A stretch of DNA of 64,000 nucleotides from CAIVAT01 sp964473485 (GCA_964473485.1 CAYYPH010000011.1:47083-111082); one strand, 5' to 3'. Shown: positions 9,293 through 19,907, counted from the first letter of the stretch. Notes: generated from the letters alone by a model not told the origin. Program-made: numbers and translations.

Positions 9293-11017
9293 ATGACTGT
9301 GAAGCGATATTTTTACAGCATTTGCCTGCTCATCATGCAGGCAATCTTTTTCCCAGGCTGGCTCAGTGCGCAGGATTTCCTGAAAGGCAGTGAGGTACAC
9401 GGAAGCAGCCAGGCCGATGTCATTTACTATCTGCCCGATTCGAAAATGGGCATCACCGATTCATCCATTGCGGGCCGGCTGATCAGGATGAACGGATTTA
9501 CGGAGGTGAATTATTCACTGGGCGACTTTTCTGCAGGGATGCGGTTTGAAGCCTATCTGCCGCCATTACTTGGGTACGACGCCCAATACGAAGGGCTGGG
9601 CGTTCCGTATTGGTATGCCAGGTACAAAAACGACTTTATCGATGTAACTGCCGGTAATTTTTACGAACAGTTTGGTTATGGAATGATGTTCAGAACATAC
9701 CAGGAGTGGACCCTCGGCTTTGACAATTCGCTCAAGGGGCTCCGGGTGAAGGTCATGCCATACAAAGGCATCACCATCAAAGGAGTCTACGGCGTACAAC
9801 GCTATTACTGGGAACCTTACAAGGACGGGAACCGTGGGATCGTGAAAGGGATCGATGGCGATTTTTACCTGAATGATGTATTCACGGGCATGTCAGGTTC
9901 AAAACTGAAAGTTTCGGTAGGGGGAACCTTCGTGAGCGTCTTCCAGAAAAACGCCACCCGCGAATTCGTGCAGGACGGTAAGGTTTACGAGATGAAACTG
10001 CCCCAGAACGTTGCCAATTACGGCGGCAGGATCAACCTCGACTACTCGGGTTTCAGCCTCTATTCTGAGTACGCCCATAAGATCAATGATCCGGAAGCGA
10101 GGAACAACTATATTTATAAGGACGGGAACGGCCTTTTCGCCAACATCGGTTATACTCGGCCTGGACTCGGCATTTCTGTCATGACGAAATGGATTGATAA
10201 CATGGGTTATAAATCCGACCGCACGGTGACCAACAACATGGTGGATATCAATTACCTTCCGGCCATTACCAAAGAGCACACCTACGCCCTGGCCAGCATG
10301 TATCCCTACGCTACGCAGCCAACCGGGGAAGCAGGATTGGGAGCGACCTTCACCTATCATCTCAAGAAGAATTCGAAGCTTGGCGGCAAGACCGGCATGT
10401 CGATCGTTGCCAACTTTTCGCAGGTTAATTCGATAAAAAAGAGCCCGATTAACGATACCGTAGCCATCGGGCAAACCGCCACCAAGGGTTACAATACCGC
10501 TTTTTTCAGTGTGGGCAATGATGTTTATTACCAGGAGGCGAGTCTCGAGGTGACCAAGAAGTTCAGCAAGAGCTGGAAGGGGATCTTCACCTACATGTAT
10601 CAAACCTACAATAAATTGGTTGTGGAAGGCCACACCGATCATCACGATAACAGCATGGTCTATTCACAGATCGGTATCGCGGATGTAACCTGGAACATCA
10701 CGAAGAAAAATTCGGTGCGTGCGGAGCTTCAGGGACTCTGGACGCGGCAGGACAAGGGAAACTGGGTTGCGGGCCTGATTGAATACACGATTGCCCCGCA
10801 CTGGTTCATTACCATCCAGGACCAGTGGAATTACGGAAACGAGGACGCCAGTCAGCGGCTGCACTATTACAATGTCAGCGGCAGCTATAACTGGAACAGC
10901 ACCCGGATCTCCCTCTCTTACGGACGTCAGCGCGAGGGTGTGATTTGTGTCGGAGGTGTGTGCCGTTACGTTCCGGCATCCAGTGGCGTCACACTGACCT
11001 TTACCACCAGTTTCTGA
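9293..11017 (+). CDS. DUF6029 family outer-membrane beta-barrel protein
   Basis: The 574-residue protein has a signal peptide ending near LSAQ and then alternating aromatic/polar strands through to a C-terminal TLTFTTSF, which ends in Phe as outer-membrane barrels do. The text around residues 60-140 (GFTEVNYSLGDFSAGMRFEAYLP, then FYEQFGYGMMFRTY) matches DUF6029 proteins, a Bacteroidota family usually found beside a TlpA thioredoxin and an Omp28-like lipoprotein, as here. It is 32 bp downstream of the thioredoxin gene. The transported or bound molecule is unknown. Confidence 0.85.
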   Translation: MTVKRYFYSICLLIMQAIFFPGWLSAQDFLKGSEVHGSSQADVIYYLPDSKMGITDSSIAGRLIRMNGFTEVNYSLGDFSAGMRFEAYLPPLLGYDAQYEGLGVPYWYARYKNDFIDVTAGNFYEQFGYGMMFRTYQEWTLGFDNSLKGLRVKVMPYKGITIKGVYGVQRYYWEPYKDGNRGIVKGIDGDFYLNDVFTGMSGSKLKVSVGGTFVSVFQKNATREFVQDGKVYEMKLPQNVANYGGRINLDYSGFSLYSEYAHKINDPEARNNYIYKDGNGLFANIGYTRPGLGISVMTKWIDNMGYKSDRTVTNNMVDINYLPAITKEHTYALASMYPYATQPTGEAGLGATFTYHLKKNSKLGGKTGMSIVANFSQVNSIKKSPINDTVAIGQTATKGYNTAFFSVGNDVYYQEASLEVTKKFSKSWKGIFTYMYQTYNKLVVEGHTDHHDNSMVYSQIGIADVTWNITKKNSVRAELQGLWTRQDKGNWVAGLIEYTIAPHWFITIQDQWNYGNEDASQRLHYYNVSGSYNWNSTRISLSYGRQREGVICVGGVCRYVPASSGVTLTFTTSF

Positions 11018-11069
11018 TCATTCACATGCAATAACAGTAACATTGACTTACATTCAGAACCTTCGGAAA

Positions 11070-11906
11070 ATGAAAATACCAGGATTATTTACCGGGTTGC
11101 TGATCGCCGCAGCCCTGATCATATCATCGTGTTCAAAAGTCGAAGAACCTTATGTGACATACAAAAGCCTGTCGATCGATACCGTCAACCATCGGTTTGT
11201 GCTGCTTGAAGACTTCACCGGGATGAAATGCCCGAATTGTCCCCCGGCCAGTGAACTGGGAGAGGAGCTACAGGAGTTGTACCACGGCCAGGTCTTCATG
11301 GTACAGGTTCATGCGGGTTTCTATGCACGACCCACCCAGGGGATCTGGACGACCGATTACCGCTGTGCCACCGGCGACACCTGGCATAACGATGCAAACC
11401 CTGAAAGTTACCCGCAGGGAAGGGTCAACCGTGCCCCGTACAAGTCAAAAGTGATGCTCGGCCCCGACCAGTGGGCAGACGCCGTTGCTTACCAGGCCGG
11501 GTTGCCCAAGGCTGCCATTCTTTCGGTCAGGAACAAGGTTACCGCCCAGGGCGATTCAAATGTGCTATCGACGCGCGTGCAGGGCCAGTTCCTCCATAAA
11601 TATCCGGGAAATTACAACCTCTGCGTGGTGCTGCTTGAAGACAGCCTGATCTCACCGCAGCAGGATGGCGAAAAGGTAGATACCAACCATGTTTTCATGA
11701 ACCTTCTGCGTGGCTCCATCAATGGGGCCTACGGCGAACTGGCCATGTCCGGTCCCGATTCGCTTTCACGTTTCACCTCTCGTGAAATTGAATTCACATT
11801 GAACAAGAACTGGAAGGTTAAGAACCTGAGCACCCTGGCTTTCCTTATGAATGCCGACACCCGGGAGGTGATCCACGTGATTAAAAAACCGCTGGTCACT
11901 CCCTGA
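11070..11906 (+). CDS. Omp28-related lipoprotein with thioredoxin-like CxxC
   Basis: The 278-residue protein starts at ATG 11070 and carries a lipobox (LIISSC). After a short linker it has LLEDFTGMKCPNCPPASE, the thioredoxin-fold CxxC seen in Omp28 family outer-membrane proteins first described from Porphyromonas gingivalis. The central HAGFYA segment is also typical. It is the last gene of the TlpA-DUF6029-Omp28 run and is followed by a strong terminator. The role is probably surface or periplasmic redox or adhesion; the substrate is unknown. Confidence 0.87.
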   Translation: MKIPGLFTGLLIAAALIISSCSKVEEPYVTYKSLSIDTVNHRFVLLEDFTGMKCPNCPPASELGEELQELYHGQVFMVQVHAGFYARPTQGIWTTDYRCATGDTWHNDANPESYPQGRVNRAPYKSKVMLGPDQWADAVAYQAGLPKAAILSVRNKVTAQGDSNVLSTRVQGQFLHKYPGNYNLCVVLLEDSLISPQQDGEKVDTNHVFMNLLRGSINGAYGELAMSGPDSLSRFTSREIEFTLNKNWKVKNLSTLAFLMNADTREVIHVIKKPLVTP

Positions 11907-11917
11907 GGTTAAACAGG

Positions 11918-11963
11918 CAAAAAAAAACGGCTGCATTGTTTGTGCAGCCGTTTTTTTTTTTTT
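11918..11963. terminator. Strong bidirectional intrinsic terminator
   Basis: An 8-bp GC-rich stem (CGGCTGCA / TGCAGCCG, 11928-11935 and 11943-11950) is flanked by an A run on the left and 13 T on the right. It lies between two convergent genes and has a T tract for each strand, so it should stop transcription from both sides. Confidence 0.93.
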
Positions 11964-11972
11964 CAATAAGCG

Positions 11973-14516
11973 TCAGTGCCTGATAATCAATTTCGAATGA
12001 GAGAATATCCCCGAAGCCGTGTTGACTTTAACCAGGTAAAGACCATCGGGAAGAGCGAAAAGGTCGGCCGTGACCGTCCTGTTCCCTTTCACCTCGATAT
12101 TGTTCATGACGTACACCGGCTTCCCGCTGAGATCGCTGATCACCAGACCGGCCACTTCGTCTTTCGTGGATGTAAATACAAGACTGACCAATCCGGATGA
12201 AGGGTTGGGAGTTACCTTCATAAACTGATTGCCGCTAAGTGCTGAAGTGGAGGCGGGAAAGTCGACCGTTATGTATGCTTCTTTCAGCAGTGTGTCGATG
12301 GTAGCCCCGTTGCTCACGATGAGCCTGACGTCGAAATAACCTCTGTTGCTGTAACGGATCACCGGGTTTTTCAGCAGAGAAGATGACGGCATACCACCGG
12401 GAAAACTCCATTTCCAGCTCGTGGCATAACCGGCTGAGGTATCGGAGAAATTTACATAAGCATCCGGTATGACCATTGTCTGATCGGCCATAAAGCCGGC
12501 CTGAACGGCTTCGGCCGGTATGACGACGACGTCGGAAATAACGGGAAGTTTGTTATAAGCGGTTACGACAAGGGTTGCGGTGTCGGGGAAAACGGTAAGC
12601 GAAGGGAAGGTCAGCGTGACGGTGTTGTTCTGAACGAGGCCGGTTGAAAGGATTGAATCGCCGATCGACAGTGTGGCCCTTGCCCCGTCAACGTTACACT
12701 GGATAACATAGGAAGTCTCACCTACCATGATAACCTGGTTCCCCGTAACGGTCATCGGTGCCGGCGGTGCGGTGCGCACCATCACGGTGGGATCACCGAA
12801 AACAGTCCAGGTATCAGCCATGTTACTGCCGTCGTTGCCGTAGGTATCGATCATTTTCATACAACCGTTGATCGATAGACCGGCAAAGGTACGTTTAATG
12901 TTGTCGTTATACGATTCAGCCAGTATGTCGGTCATCTCATCCTGGCCTTCCATAGGCGAATTCCAGCTTTGATTGATGGTGGAGCCCAGGAAAGCGATAG
13001 CTCCGGTGGGTTGTCCATTTTGGGTAGCCCTGAGCCATGCCTCGGCAAAACAGGGCCCGCCGCTGGTAAAATTGCCGTTTACACAGGCCACCGACCAGAT
13101 GAACGGGAGTTTGCCGGCATTCTGTAGCTGGTTGACATGGCTGTTGCCAAATCCCGAGGTGCTCCAGGATGTCTTGCTGCCATGGCCTGTATACAGGATA
13201 AGACTTGCCCCGCTATCGACTTTCGAAGCGACCATCGAAGGATTGGGATTCCCCGGAGCATCGTTACCGCCCTGCGAACCGTCGAATAATTCCGGATTCC
13301 AGGTGTAGGTGTAAGCAAGCAACTGGGTCTGCTGGTTGCGTATGTGTTCATAATCCATCTCCCCGTCGTCGCCCGGTCCTTCATTGGAAGCGATCCCGAT
13401 AACCGTGGTGTACCAGTCGTCAGAAAGGTACTGAGGCTCTTTTTCATATTCCAGCGTGCGCTGTACCTGGGTTTCAACATCAGCCACGCTCTCGGCCGAG
13501 AACCGGCCGATGAATACATCGGCATAATGATCATTGCCAACAACATAACCATAGGCATTGTCGGAAGGTCCTCCAAGACCGCTGCCGGTGTTGGTCGGGA
13601 TTTGCGGGGCATCGCCGACCAGCAGTACATGGGTAAGTCCATTGGTGTTATAATAGTCAGCAATGTACGATTTGATCTGGGCAGCGGTAGTTCCGATGGA
13701 ATCTTTGCAGATAAGCTCGGTGTTGTACCCCGCGGCGGTCTTCCAGTCGACATAGGGCTGTATGGCCTCCATGTAAGGTCCGTGGCTGATCACCAGCAGG
13801 TTTCCGTATTCGGCCAGCGGTGTGTAGCTCATCGCATCGAAGTTGAGGAAATGACGTTGAAGTACGGACCCGAAATCGGCAGGGATCTTCTTTTCGGCCG
13901 AAGCGCCGGGTACCGTGTTGATGCCGGTTGTACCGGTTGATTTTACTTCAATGGTCAGGTTATAGAAAACCCTGAGAACCTTTGTAACCGGGTTATACTG
14001 AAACGGGTAAACGATCACAGTCTGCCCGCGCACATCCCTGATGATGTATGGCTCCCTCATCCCGCTGAGGCTGCCGGGGTAAAAGGCATCGCGCGCATAG
14101 GCCGGGCCGAACTGGTAGGGCACCGTGGCCGGATCGGTGTCGCGGGTGATGATGCCTTTCGACGGTGCGATGAAAATTCCCGGAAAATCCTTGTACGAGG
14201 ATGAAACGACGTGAACTTCCATGGCATCCTGGTCGGGGATGATCACTGATGCCGTGAATTTCGGGAGTTCGGGGGCGCCCTGATCAAGGATGGAAGAGGA
14301 TTTGCCCAGGCTGATTAACTGCGCTTCACCTGCCGGAGTCTGAACCGCGTTCAGGTAAAAGCCCTGGAATGTGAAACTGATCACCGACCGGTTGATGTCG
14401 GAAGAGACAAGGGTGGTTTGTGCCGGTACGGGGATCGGTGATCCCAGGTCAATCCAGTTCCCCCCGAAACTGACGAGGGAGACGAACAGAAGACAAACGG
14501 CCAGGAGTTTTTTCAT
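11973..14516 (-). CDS. Gingipain-type C25 cysteine protease with PKD and T9SS domains
   Basis: The 847-residue protein has a signal peptide, a C25 propeptide-like region (to about residue 230) and a catalytic domain (about 235-590). The catalytic His is in YTGHGS (H445) and the catalytic Cys in SVACVNGNF (C478). Their 33-residue spacing equals that of gingipain RgpB. An Ig-like module (about 590-680), a PKD domain (about 685-765) and a type A T9SS sorting domain (from VTPNPSSG) follow. The protein is thus a surface or secreted endopeptidase; its specificity is not predictable. It lies 41 bp downstream of a second C25 gene on the same strand. Confidence 0.93.
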   Translation of the reverse strand: MKKLLAVCLLFVSLVSFGGNWIDLGSPIPVPAQTTLVSSDINRSVISFTFQGFYLNAVQTPAGEAQLISLGKSSSILDQGAPELPKFTASVIIPDQDAMEVHVVSSSYKDFPGIFIAPSKGIITRDTDPATVPYQFGPAYARDAFYPGSLSGMREPYIIRDVRGQTVIVYPFQYNPVTKVLRVFYNLTIEVKSTGTTGINTVPGASAEKKIPADFGSVLQRHFLNFDAMSYTPLAEYGNLLVISHGPYMEAIQPYVDWKTAAGYNTELICKDSIGTTAAQIKSYIADYYNTNGLTHVLLVGDAPQIPTNTGSGLGGPSDNAYGYVVGNDHYADVFIGRFSAESVADVETQVQRTLEYEKEPQYLSDDWYTTVIGIASNEGPGDDGEMDYEHIRNQQTQLLAYTYTWNPELFDGSQGGNDAPGNPNPSMVASKVDSGASLILYTGHGSKTSWSTSGFGNSHVNQLQNAGKLPFIWSVACVNGNFTSGGPCFAEAWLRATQNGQPTGAIAFLGSTINQSWNSPMEGQDEMTDILAESYNDNIKRTFAGLSINGCMKMIDTYGNDGSNMADTWTVFGDPTVMVRTAPPAPMTVTGNQVIMVGETSYVIQCNVDGARATLSIGDSILSTGLVQNNTVTLTFPSLTVFPDTATLVVTAYNKLPVISDVVVIPAEAVQAGFMADQTMVIPDAYVNFSDTSAGYATSWKWSFPGGMPSSSLLKNPVIRYSNRGYFDVRLIVSNGATIDTLLKEAYITVDFPASTSALSGNQFMKVTPNPSSGLVSLVFTSTKDEVAGLVISDLSGKPVYVMNNIEVKGNRTVTADLFALPDGLYLVKVNTASGIFSHSKLIIRH

Positions 14517-14557
14517 AGCGGAGATTTTGTTGATGGTTTTTGGTTTTGGTTGGTTTT

Positions 14558-17500
14558 CTATTTAACGATGACAAATTTTCGGCTGATGAGGTTGCCCGGA
14601 GTTTGCACAAGGCAGAAATAAACTCCTGGCGAAAGGTTTTGGGTATTGAATCTGAAGGATGGCCCGCCCGGGGTGGCTTCGCGGCCGGTCAGCGGCAGGA
14701 TGATCCTTCTCCCCACCGCATCGGTGAATAAAACCGATCCGGGGTCAGTGTTTTCAATGGTTAGCCTGACATTAAGCTCTTCGCGGGCCGGGTTCGGGAA
14801 TATCCCGATACCGTTTCCGGTCAGTGGATCTTTATCACCGGTGATCAGCCATGTAATGAGATTCGACATGGCCGATTCGCAGTTCCCCGAAGCATCGGTA
14901 TAGGTGGCGGTGTAATCGCCCGAGATGGTTGGCTGATAGGTCTGTCCTGTGGCATTGGGTATCAGGTTCCCGTTGAAGTACCATTTGTTTCCGGCGGGCA
15001 TGTTCGATTCGAGCCACGATCCGTTCTGGGTGATGAACGGCGCAACCGGCCTCGCGGTTATTTCAAGGGTTACCGGACCGGAAACCAAGGTGGTGTTTCC
15101 GTCGTTTACCGTTACCGTGTAGGTGATGTTCGAAAGGGGTGTTGCCACAGGCGTGGGACTCGTCGGATCATCGAGGTATGTGGCCGGTTCCCACTGGTAG
15201 GTGTAATTGCCGGAGCCTCCGGTAACCACGGCAACGAGCTGGCTTGAACCGCCCTCACAGACGACGGCCGGGAAGGAATTAGCCAGCAGCGAGAGCGGAC
15301 CGCCGATGCATTTCAGGTGGGCTACCCAGCCGCTTTTATTGATGATGTAATCGGAGTGGAACATGAAGGTAAGCGATCCTATGGCATTGGTGGAGGTGAT
15401 GATACCCGGGGAGGTGTTGCCGCAGTAGGTTCCGATCAAAGGATCCATCATGGATGGCCCGTTGTAGATGCTCAGGTAGTCGTGGGTACACCCCGCCTGC
15501 TGCTCTACGTCAAACGAGGTAAAATTCGCCTGTAGTTTTGCGCCCGGACTGCCGGCATGTACCGTCATGATAAACGTCTCATTCGCTGAATAATCGGCAT
15601 CCGGCCCGCCGGAATCGTAAAACATGCTGTTGCAGGTGGAGAAAGTACTGTTGCCGATATTCACCTGGGGAGGCATTCCAACCGTAACGGCGACCTGTTT
15701 CTGGGCGCTGAACTGGCCCTGCTGCCCGGCCGATACCGAGTTGCTGAGAAAAACCTGGGTGCCGGCAGGGGTGATCCCGTTGGTTACCACCGGGTAATAT
15801 CCAAAGGCAAACCCGGGCGCCGCGATGTTTCCGATCAGTGTATTCGGGTTGTTGACGATGATATAGCCGGTCGATCCCTGGTTCACGGTAAGATTGCCGG
15901 TTACGTTGTTAACCGCGGCATGTCCGCTGTTGTTCACCGCGATCTTCAGCTGGGCCGATTCGCCGGCATCAAGGATGCCATTATTGTTGCCCCCGGGAGG
16001 CGGGTCGTATACATAGACGTTGCCGATTGAAATGACCGGGGCGTTGAGGTTCATCAGGTAGTACCCGGTCCAGGTACCGCTCGTATCCGTAAACGTAAAA
16101 GTGAGAGGGACCTTGTGAAGGTCAGGTACGTTGTTGTTGATCAGTATGTTGAACGCATTTTGGCCTGTCACCATGCCATTTGAAGGGACATTCTGGAACA
16201 GGAAGGTGTTGGAGAGGATGACGATGTTGGTATCGGGTGAGGTGACCGTACAAAGCAGGCTGGCCGATTGCTGGGCCCCCACATTATTGATCGTTACGTT
16301 CAGGGTGATGTTCTCGCTGTAATCGGCTTTGTGGTTGTTGTTCCCGCCGGCTGAATCGTTGATGGTGACGTTCTGAAGGGTGATATAGGGCCCGGTGGGC
16401 TGAATGACATTGATGGAATCGATGAATGGTTTCCGGTTTTGTTTGGTGATCACGAATCTGGCCATTCCGGTTGCCGTAAGCGTGGGATATTGCAGGGTTA
16501 CTGAACCCGTGGAATCGACGCAGCGGGCATCGAGCAGGGTGCTGTCGTTCAGTGAGAGTGCCACGTACGACCAGGGTTCGGCCGAAACAGTTGCCGCACC
16601 GGTTCCCACCAGCAGCACCGACGGGATGGTGGCGGTGACAGGTTGCGGAATGGAGTAGTAGATACTTAGGGAAGGATCTCCCATGAGGTTGTAGATCTCC
16701 CAGTAATACAGCTTGTTGCCTGAATTCGATTCCTGCACGGCCAGGTTGCCCCCGACCACCATTTGCGCCATGGTAGGGTACCAGCTGGTAACGGGTTCGC
16801 TATGATCGTGGAAGGTGACATCGTATGCACCGAGATGGTCGGGATCGTACACGGGGTTAGTGGTCACGGCTTTCAGTCCGCACCCCCACCAGTAGTCCTC
16901 ATCCCATAACGAATTATTGCTTGCCCCGATATAGCCAACGGCCCCTTTGTTGGCCGCCCGGGTGATCTCTTCGGCAAAGCAGTTCACATTGTATTTTGAG
17001 GAGAGGCAGCAGTTGCCTACCATCAGGCAGTATTCGTGATCATTCTGCAGGGCAGGAATCTGGTTGATCACGAATTCCGGGTCGCCCCATCCCTGTTCGG
17101 AGCCATGTGCGGTATAGTTCGCGTATCCGATCCCGTCGGAAACATTGTTCCTGATCTGCTGCGAATAGTTCGCCCCGGCGGGTTCGGGCTGCAGATAAGT
17201 ATGCGAAAGGAGGTTATGCGCCGCATTGAAATATTCACTGGTGCCATAATTGATCTGGCCGTTGCCGTATGTAAGTCCGTTTCCTCCGGCATCGTATCCG
17301 GCTACCATCACAACCTCGCCCAGAAAGGTGTCGTCGGGGAAGGCATACTGCTCATATTCGGTGGTTTTGTCAATATAGGGTTGCAGCTGGGCCAGTGAAT
17401 TGGCCGAAAACCTTCCGTAGAATACCTCCGGCATGTTGTCGCCGGTGTATTCGCAGTAACGCAGGTCGGTGGCCTGGCCGTTGTTGGTCCAGGCGGGTAT

Positions 17501-18460
17501 CTGGGCAACATCGCCAACGAACAGCGCAAAGCTGGGTGGGTTGTACCCGGCCGGGGGCGACAGGTATAACGACTGCAGCCACGCCTTGATGGAGGTGGTC
17601 GTATTCCCCACGGCAGGTTCGTCGGTATATCCTTCGATGACCCTGAATCCCTTTTTGGTCTTCCATTTTACAAGTGCTTGCAGTGCTTGCCTGAATTCCG
17701 GCGCCGAAACGATGACATAGGTCACCGGCGAGGCAGTGACCAGTGTGTCATAATTATCGGAGGTCGCCGTGATTCGGCCGTAAACCTGTTCAAAATAGGG
17801 AGAGGCGTACCGGCGCTTCATGGCGAGGGTAGGCGCCAGGTCTTTTTCTGCCCATGAAACCGTGAACTCCAGCCGGGTATAGATACGCAGGAGCCCGGTT
17901 ACGGGATTGTACCTGAAAGGGTTGATCGTGACCTGCCAGAGGTTGGCGGCCCTGAATATGCCTGCAGCTTCGGCAAGGGCAAGCGGAGCCCCGTAAAATT
18001 CATCCTGCGCGTAAATGGATTCGTTGATGACGAAGGGAATGGAAGCAGGATCGGTAATCCCTTTCGATACCGAGGCCTGCGTGGGGATGATACGATGGTT
18101 GATCCCCATCACGGTCAATGGTACATCGCGGTATTCCTGTGCTGTGACCGTGATCATCGGGATGGCACCGAACGGCACCTCGATCAGTTTGCAGAAGGAG
18201 GGGAGGTCGGGGGCTCCGATAACGGCGCTATGTGTATAATCGGGGAGGAAAAGCCCGGTAAAGAGACCCAGCTTCGAGTTTATGTCGCGGAACTGCAACC
18301 GGCTGATGTTGATACTGGTCTGGTAGCCGTTCGAAAGGTCGCCCGAAAAGCTGACCTGGTTCTTTCCGGTTGTGAGAACGTATTCCCCTGAATACAGGGA
18401 AGCGCTTACGATGATCAGCGCAATGGACAGGATAGAACGCCAGAGGATGGATGGGGTCAT
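14558..18460 (-). CDS. Large C25 cysteine protease with CUB and T9SS domains
   Basis: The 1300-residue protein starts at ATG 18460, just before a clear signal peptide (MTPSILWRSILSIALIIVSA); the open frame extends to 18547 without adding a better start. The C25 domain has its His in YTAHGS (H452) and Cys in VGNCCLSSK (C485), 33 residues apart. Downstream are Ig-like and CARDB-like modules, a CUB domain (about 985-1095, from STCNSMFYDSGG to WVAHLKC) and an Ig/PKD-like module. A T9SS sorting domain (IFPNPAREE) ends the chain. A CUB domain in a gingipain relative suggests binding of a polymer or partner protein. It heads a tandem pair and probably arose from the same ancestor. Confidence 0.92.
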   Translation of the reverse strand: MTPSILWRSILSIALIIVSASLYSGEYVLTTGKNQVSFSGDLSNGYQTSINISRLQFRDINSKLGLFTGLFLPDYTHSAVIGAPDLPSFCKLIEVPFGAIPMITVTAQEYRDVPLTVMGINHRIIPTQASVSKGITDPASIPFVINESIYAQDEFYGAPLALAEAAGIFRAANLWQVTINPFRYNPVTGLLRIYTRLEFTVSWAEKDLAPTLAMKRRYASPYFEQVYGRITATSDNYDTLVTASPVTYVIVSAPEFRQALQALVKWKTKKGFRVIEGYTDEPAVGNTTTSIKAWLQSLYLSPPAGYNPPSFALFVGDVAQIPAWTNNGQATDLRYCEYTGDNMPEVFYGRFSANSLAQLQPYIDKTTEYEQYAFPDDTFLGEVVMVAGYDAGGNGLTYGNGQINYGTSEYFNAAHNLLSHTYLQPEPAGANYSQQIRNNVSDGIGYANYTAHGSEQGWGDPEFVINQIPALQNDHEYCLMVGNCCLSSKYNVNCFAEEITRAANKGAVGYIGASNNSLWDEDYWWGCGLKAVTTNPVYDPDHLGAYDVTFHDHSEPVTSWYPTMAQMVVGGNLAVQESNSGNKLYYWEIYNLMGDPSLSIYYSIPQPVTATIPSVLLVGTGAATVSAEPWSYVALSLNDSTLLDARCVDSTGSVTLQYPTLTATGMARFVITKQNRKPFIDSINVIQPTGPYITLQNVTINDSAGGNNNHKADYSENITLNVTINNVGAQQSASLLCTVTSPDTNIVILSNTFLFQNVPSNGMVTGQNAFNILINNNVPDLHKVPLTFTFTDTSGTWTGYYLMNLNAPVISIGNVYVYDPPPGGNNNGILDAGESAQLKIAVNNSGHAAVNNVTGNLTVNQGSTGYIIVNNPNTLIGNIAAPGFAFGYYPVVTNGITPAGTQVFLSNSVSAGQQGQFSAQKQVAVTVGMPPQVNIGNSTFSTCNSMFYDSGGPDADYSANETFIMTVHAGSPGAKLQANFTSFDVEQQAGCTHDYLSIYNGPSMMDPLIGTYCGNTSPGIITSTNAIGSLTFMFHSDYIINKSGWVAHLKCIGGPLSLLANSFPAVVCEGGSSQLVAVVTGGSGNYTYQWEPATYLDDPTSPTPVATPLSNITYTVTVNDGNTTLVSGPVTLEITARPVAPFITQNGSWLESNMPAGNKWYFNGNLIPNATGQTYQPTISGDYTATYTDASGNCESAMSNLITWLITGDKDPLTGNGIGIFPNPAREELNVRLTIENTDPGSVLFTDAVGRRIILPLTGREATPGGPSFRFNTQNLSPGVYFCLVQTPGNLISRKFVIVK

Positions 18461-18643
18461 GCGGGTAAATTTAGAAATCCGGGAAATTTGCTGAGAAAAG
18501 AAAGACCAGTGACAGTCATAATCCGTAAGTTGCATTGCAATGTGCAACCGGGAGGTAAAATTAATGAAAAATTCGATAAGACAGTATCTTATAACCGAAA
18601 TTCTTCCTTATTTTGTTGATCCCCGTACCCAAACGCCCCACTC

Positions 18644-19879
18644 TCACTGGTCGGCAATAGGTGCCAGGTGCATTTTGCGGATGTTCCTCACCGGGTACCA
18701 GGTGGCCAGGAATCCGATGATCATGACCGTGAAGAAAACCAGGAAAAAATCACCTGTCTGTAAATGAACGGGATAGGCATCTACAACAAAACTACTGGTT
18801 TCATCACCCAGCCTGACAAACCCGAAACGGATCTGAAGCAGGCAGACCAGGGCCCCGGCAGCCAGACCGGTGACAGCCCCGATGAGTGAGATGAGCACCC
18901 CCTCGGCCATGAAGATCCTGCTTATCATTTTTTTCGATGCACCGAGGCTTTGCAGGATACGGATATCCTCTTTTTTATCGAGGATCAGCATCGAAAGGGT
19001 GCCAATCACGTTGAAGGTGGCGATGATCAGGATCAGCGTCAGGATCATGAAAATATAGTACTTCTCCGAAAGCATGATCTTGTATAACACCTCCTGCTGC
19101 TGGTACCTGTTCTTCACGATAAAACCAGGACCGGCGATTTTTTCCAGTTTCCGCTGTATCAGGTTTTGATCTGCTTTCGGGTCGGTGGCGATTTCAATCG
19201 AAGTCCGTTCACGGTCGTATTGCAGTAATTCCTGCGTGAAGCGGAGCGGAACGATCACGTATCGTACATCATACTCCCACTGGACCTGGAAAAAACCTGA
19301 AGGAAATATCACTCCCGAATTGAATGCCTGGTCGAGACCCGCGCCCGGCGTTGCATCGCGGCTGGGTACATACACCGACAATGGCGTAAGGTAATCCCTG
19401 AGGTTGGCGCCAAGGGTGCCTGCCACCCCGATACCAGGCACCGCGTAGTTGTTCTCACCGTCCTGCAGCAACAACCTCCCTTCCGCCATCATGGTGTCCA
19501 GTCCGCTCATCCTGACAAATTCCTCGCTGACCCCTTTGATGGTCACGATCGACTGTTCATCCTTGTATTTCAGCAGTGCGTTCTCCTCGATGACCTCGGT
19601 GATATATTTCACTCCTTCAACGTTACGCAGGCTGCCGGGCGGAAAGGCAGCGGCATCGAAGGTTTTTCCCCTGGCCGGGGTGATCTGGAAGCTGGGATTG
19701 AAGGTGTTGAACAGTGAGATCACCAGGCGGTCGAAACCATTAAAAACAGAGAGGACAATGATCAGCGCCATGGCGCCGATGGCCACCCCCGTAACCGAGA
19801 TCGCCGAAATGATATTGATGAAGTTGTGCGATTTCTTCGAGATCAGGTAACGCCGTGCTATGTAAAGCGAAACATTCAA
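18644..19879 (-). CDS. LolE/FtsX-family ABC transporter permease
   Basis: The 411-residue protein starts at TTG 19879 (MNVSLYIARRYLISKKSHNF), the usual N-terminus of this family; no in-frame ATG is available nearby. One TM helix lies at about 20-45, then a large periplasmic MacB-PCD-like domain, then three TM helices (about 270-295, 325-347, 378-400). This is the LolC/LolE layout, which extracts lipoproteins from the inner membrane toward the outer membrane. No ATPase gene is adjacent. It follows a methyltransferase gene by 28 bp, in a unit that probably begins with rbfA. Confidence 0.9.
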   Translation of the reverse strand: MNVSLYIARRYLISKKSHNFINIISAISVTGVAIGAMALIIVLSVFNGFDRLVISLFNTFNPSFQITPARGKTFDAAAFPPGSLRNVEGVKYITEVIEENALLKYKDEQSIVTIKGVSEEFVRMSGLDTMMAEGRLLLQDGENNYAVPGIGVAGTLGANLRDYLTPLSVYVPSRDATPGAGLDQAFNSGVIFPSGFFQVQWEYDVRYVIVPLRFTQELLQYDRERTSIEIATDPKADQNLIQRKLEKIAGPGFIVKNRYQQQEVLYKIMLSEKYYIFMILTLILIIATFNVIGTLSMLILDKKEDIRILQSLGASKKMISRIFMAEGVLISLIGAVTGLAAGALVCLLQIRFGFVRLGDETSSFVVDAYPVHLQTGDFFLVFFTVMIIGFLATWYPVRNIRKMHLAPIADQ

Positions 19880-19907
19880 TGGTAAGGGGGTTGGGAACGG
19901 TTTTCTT

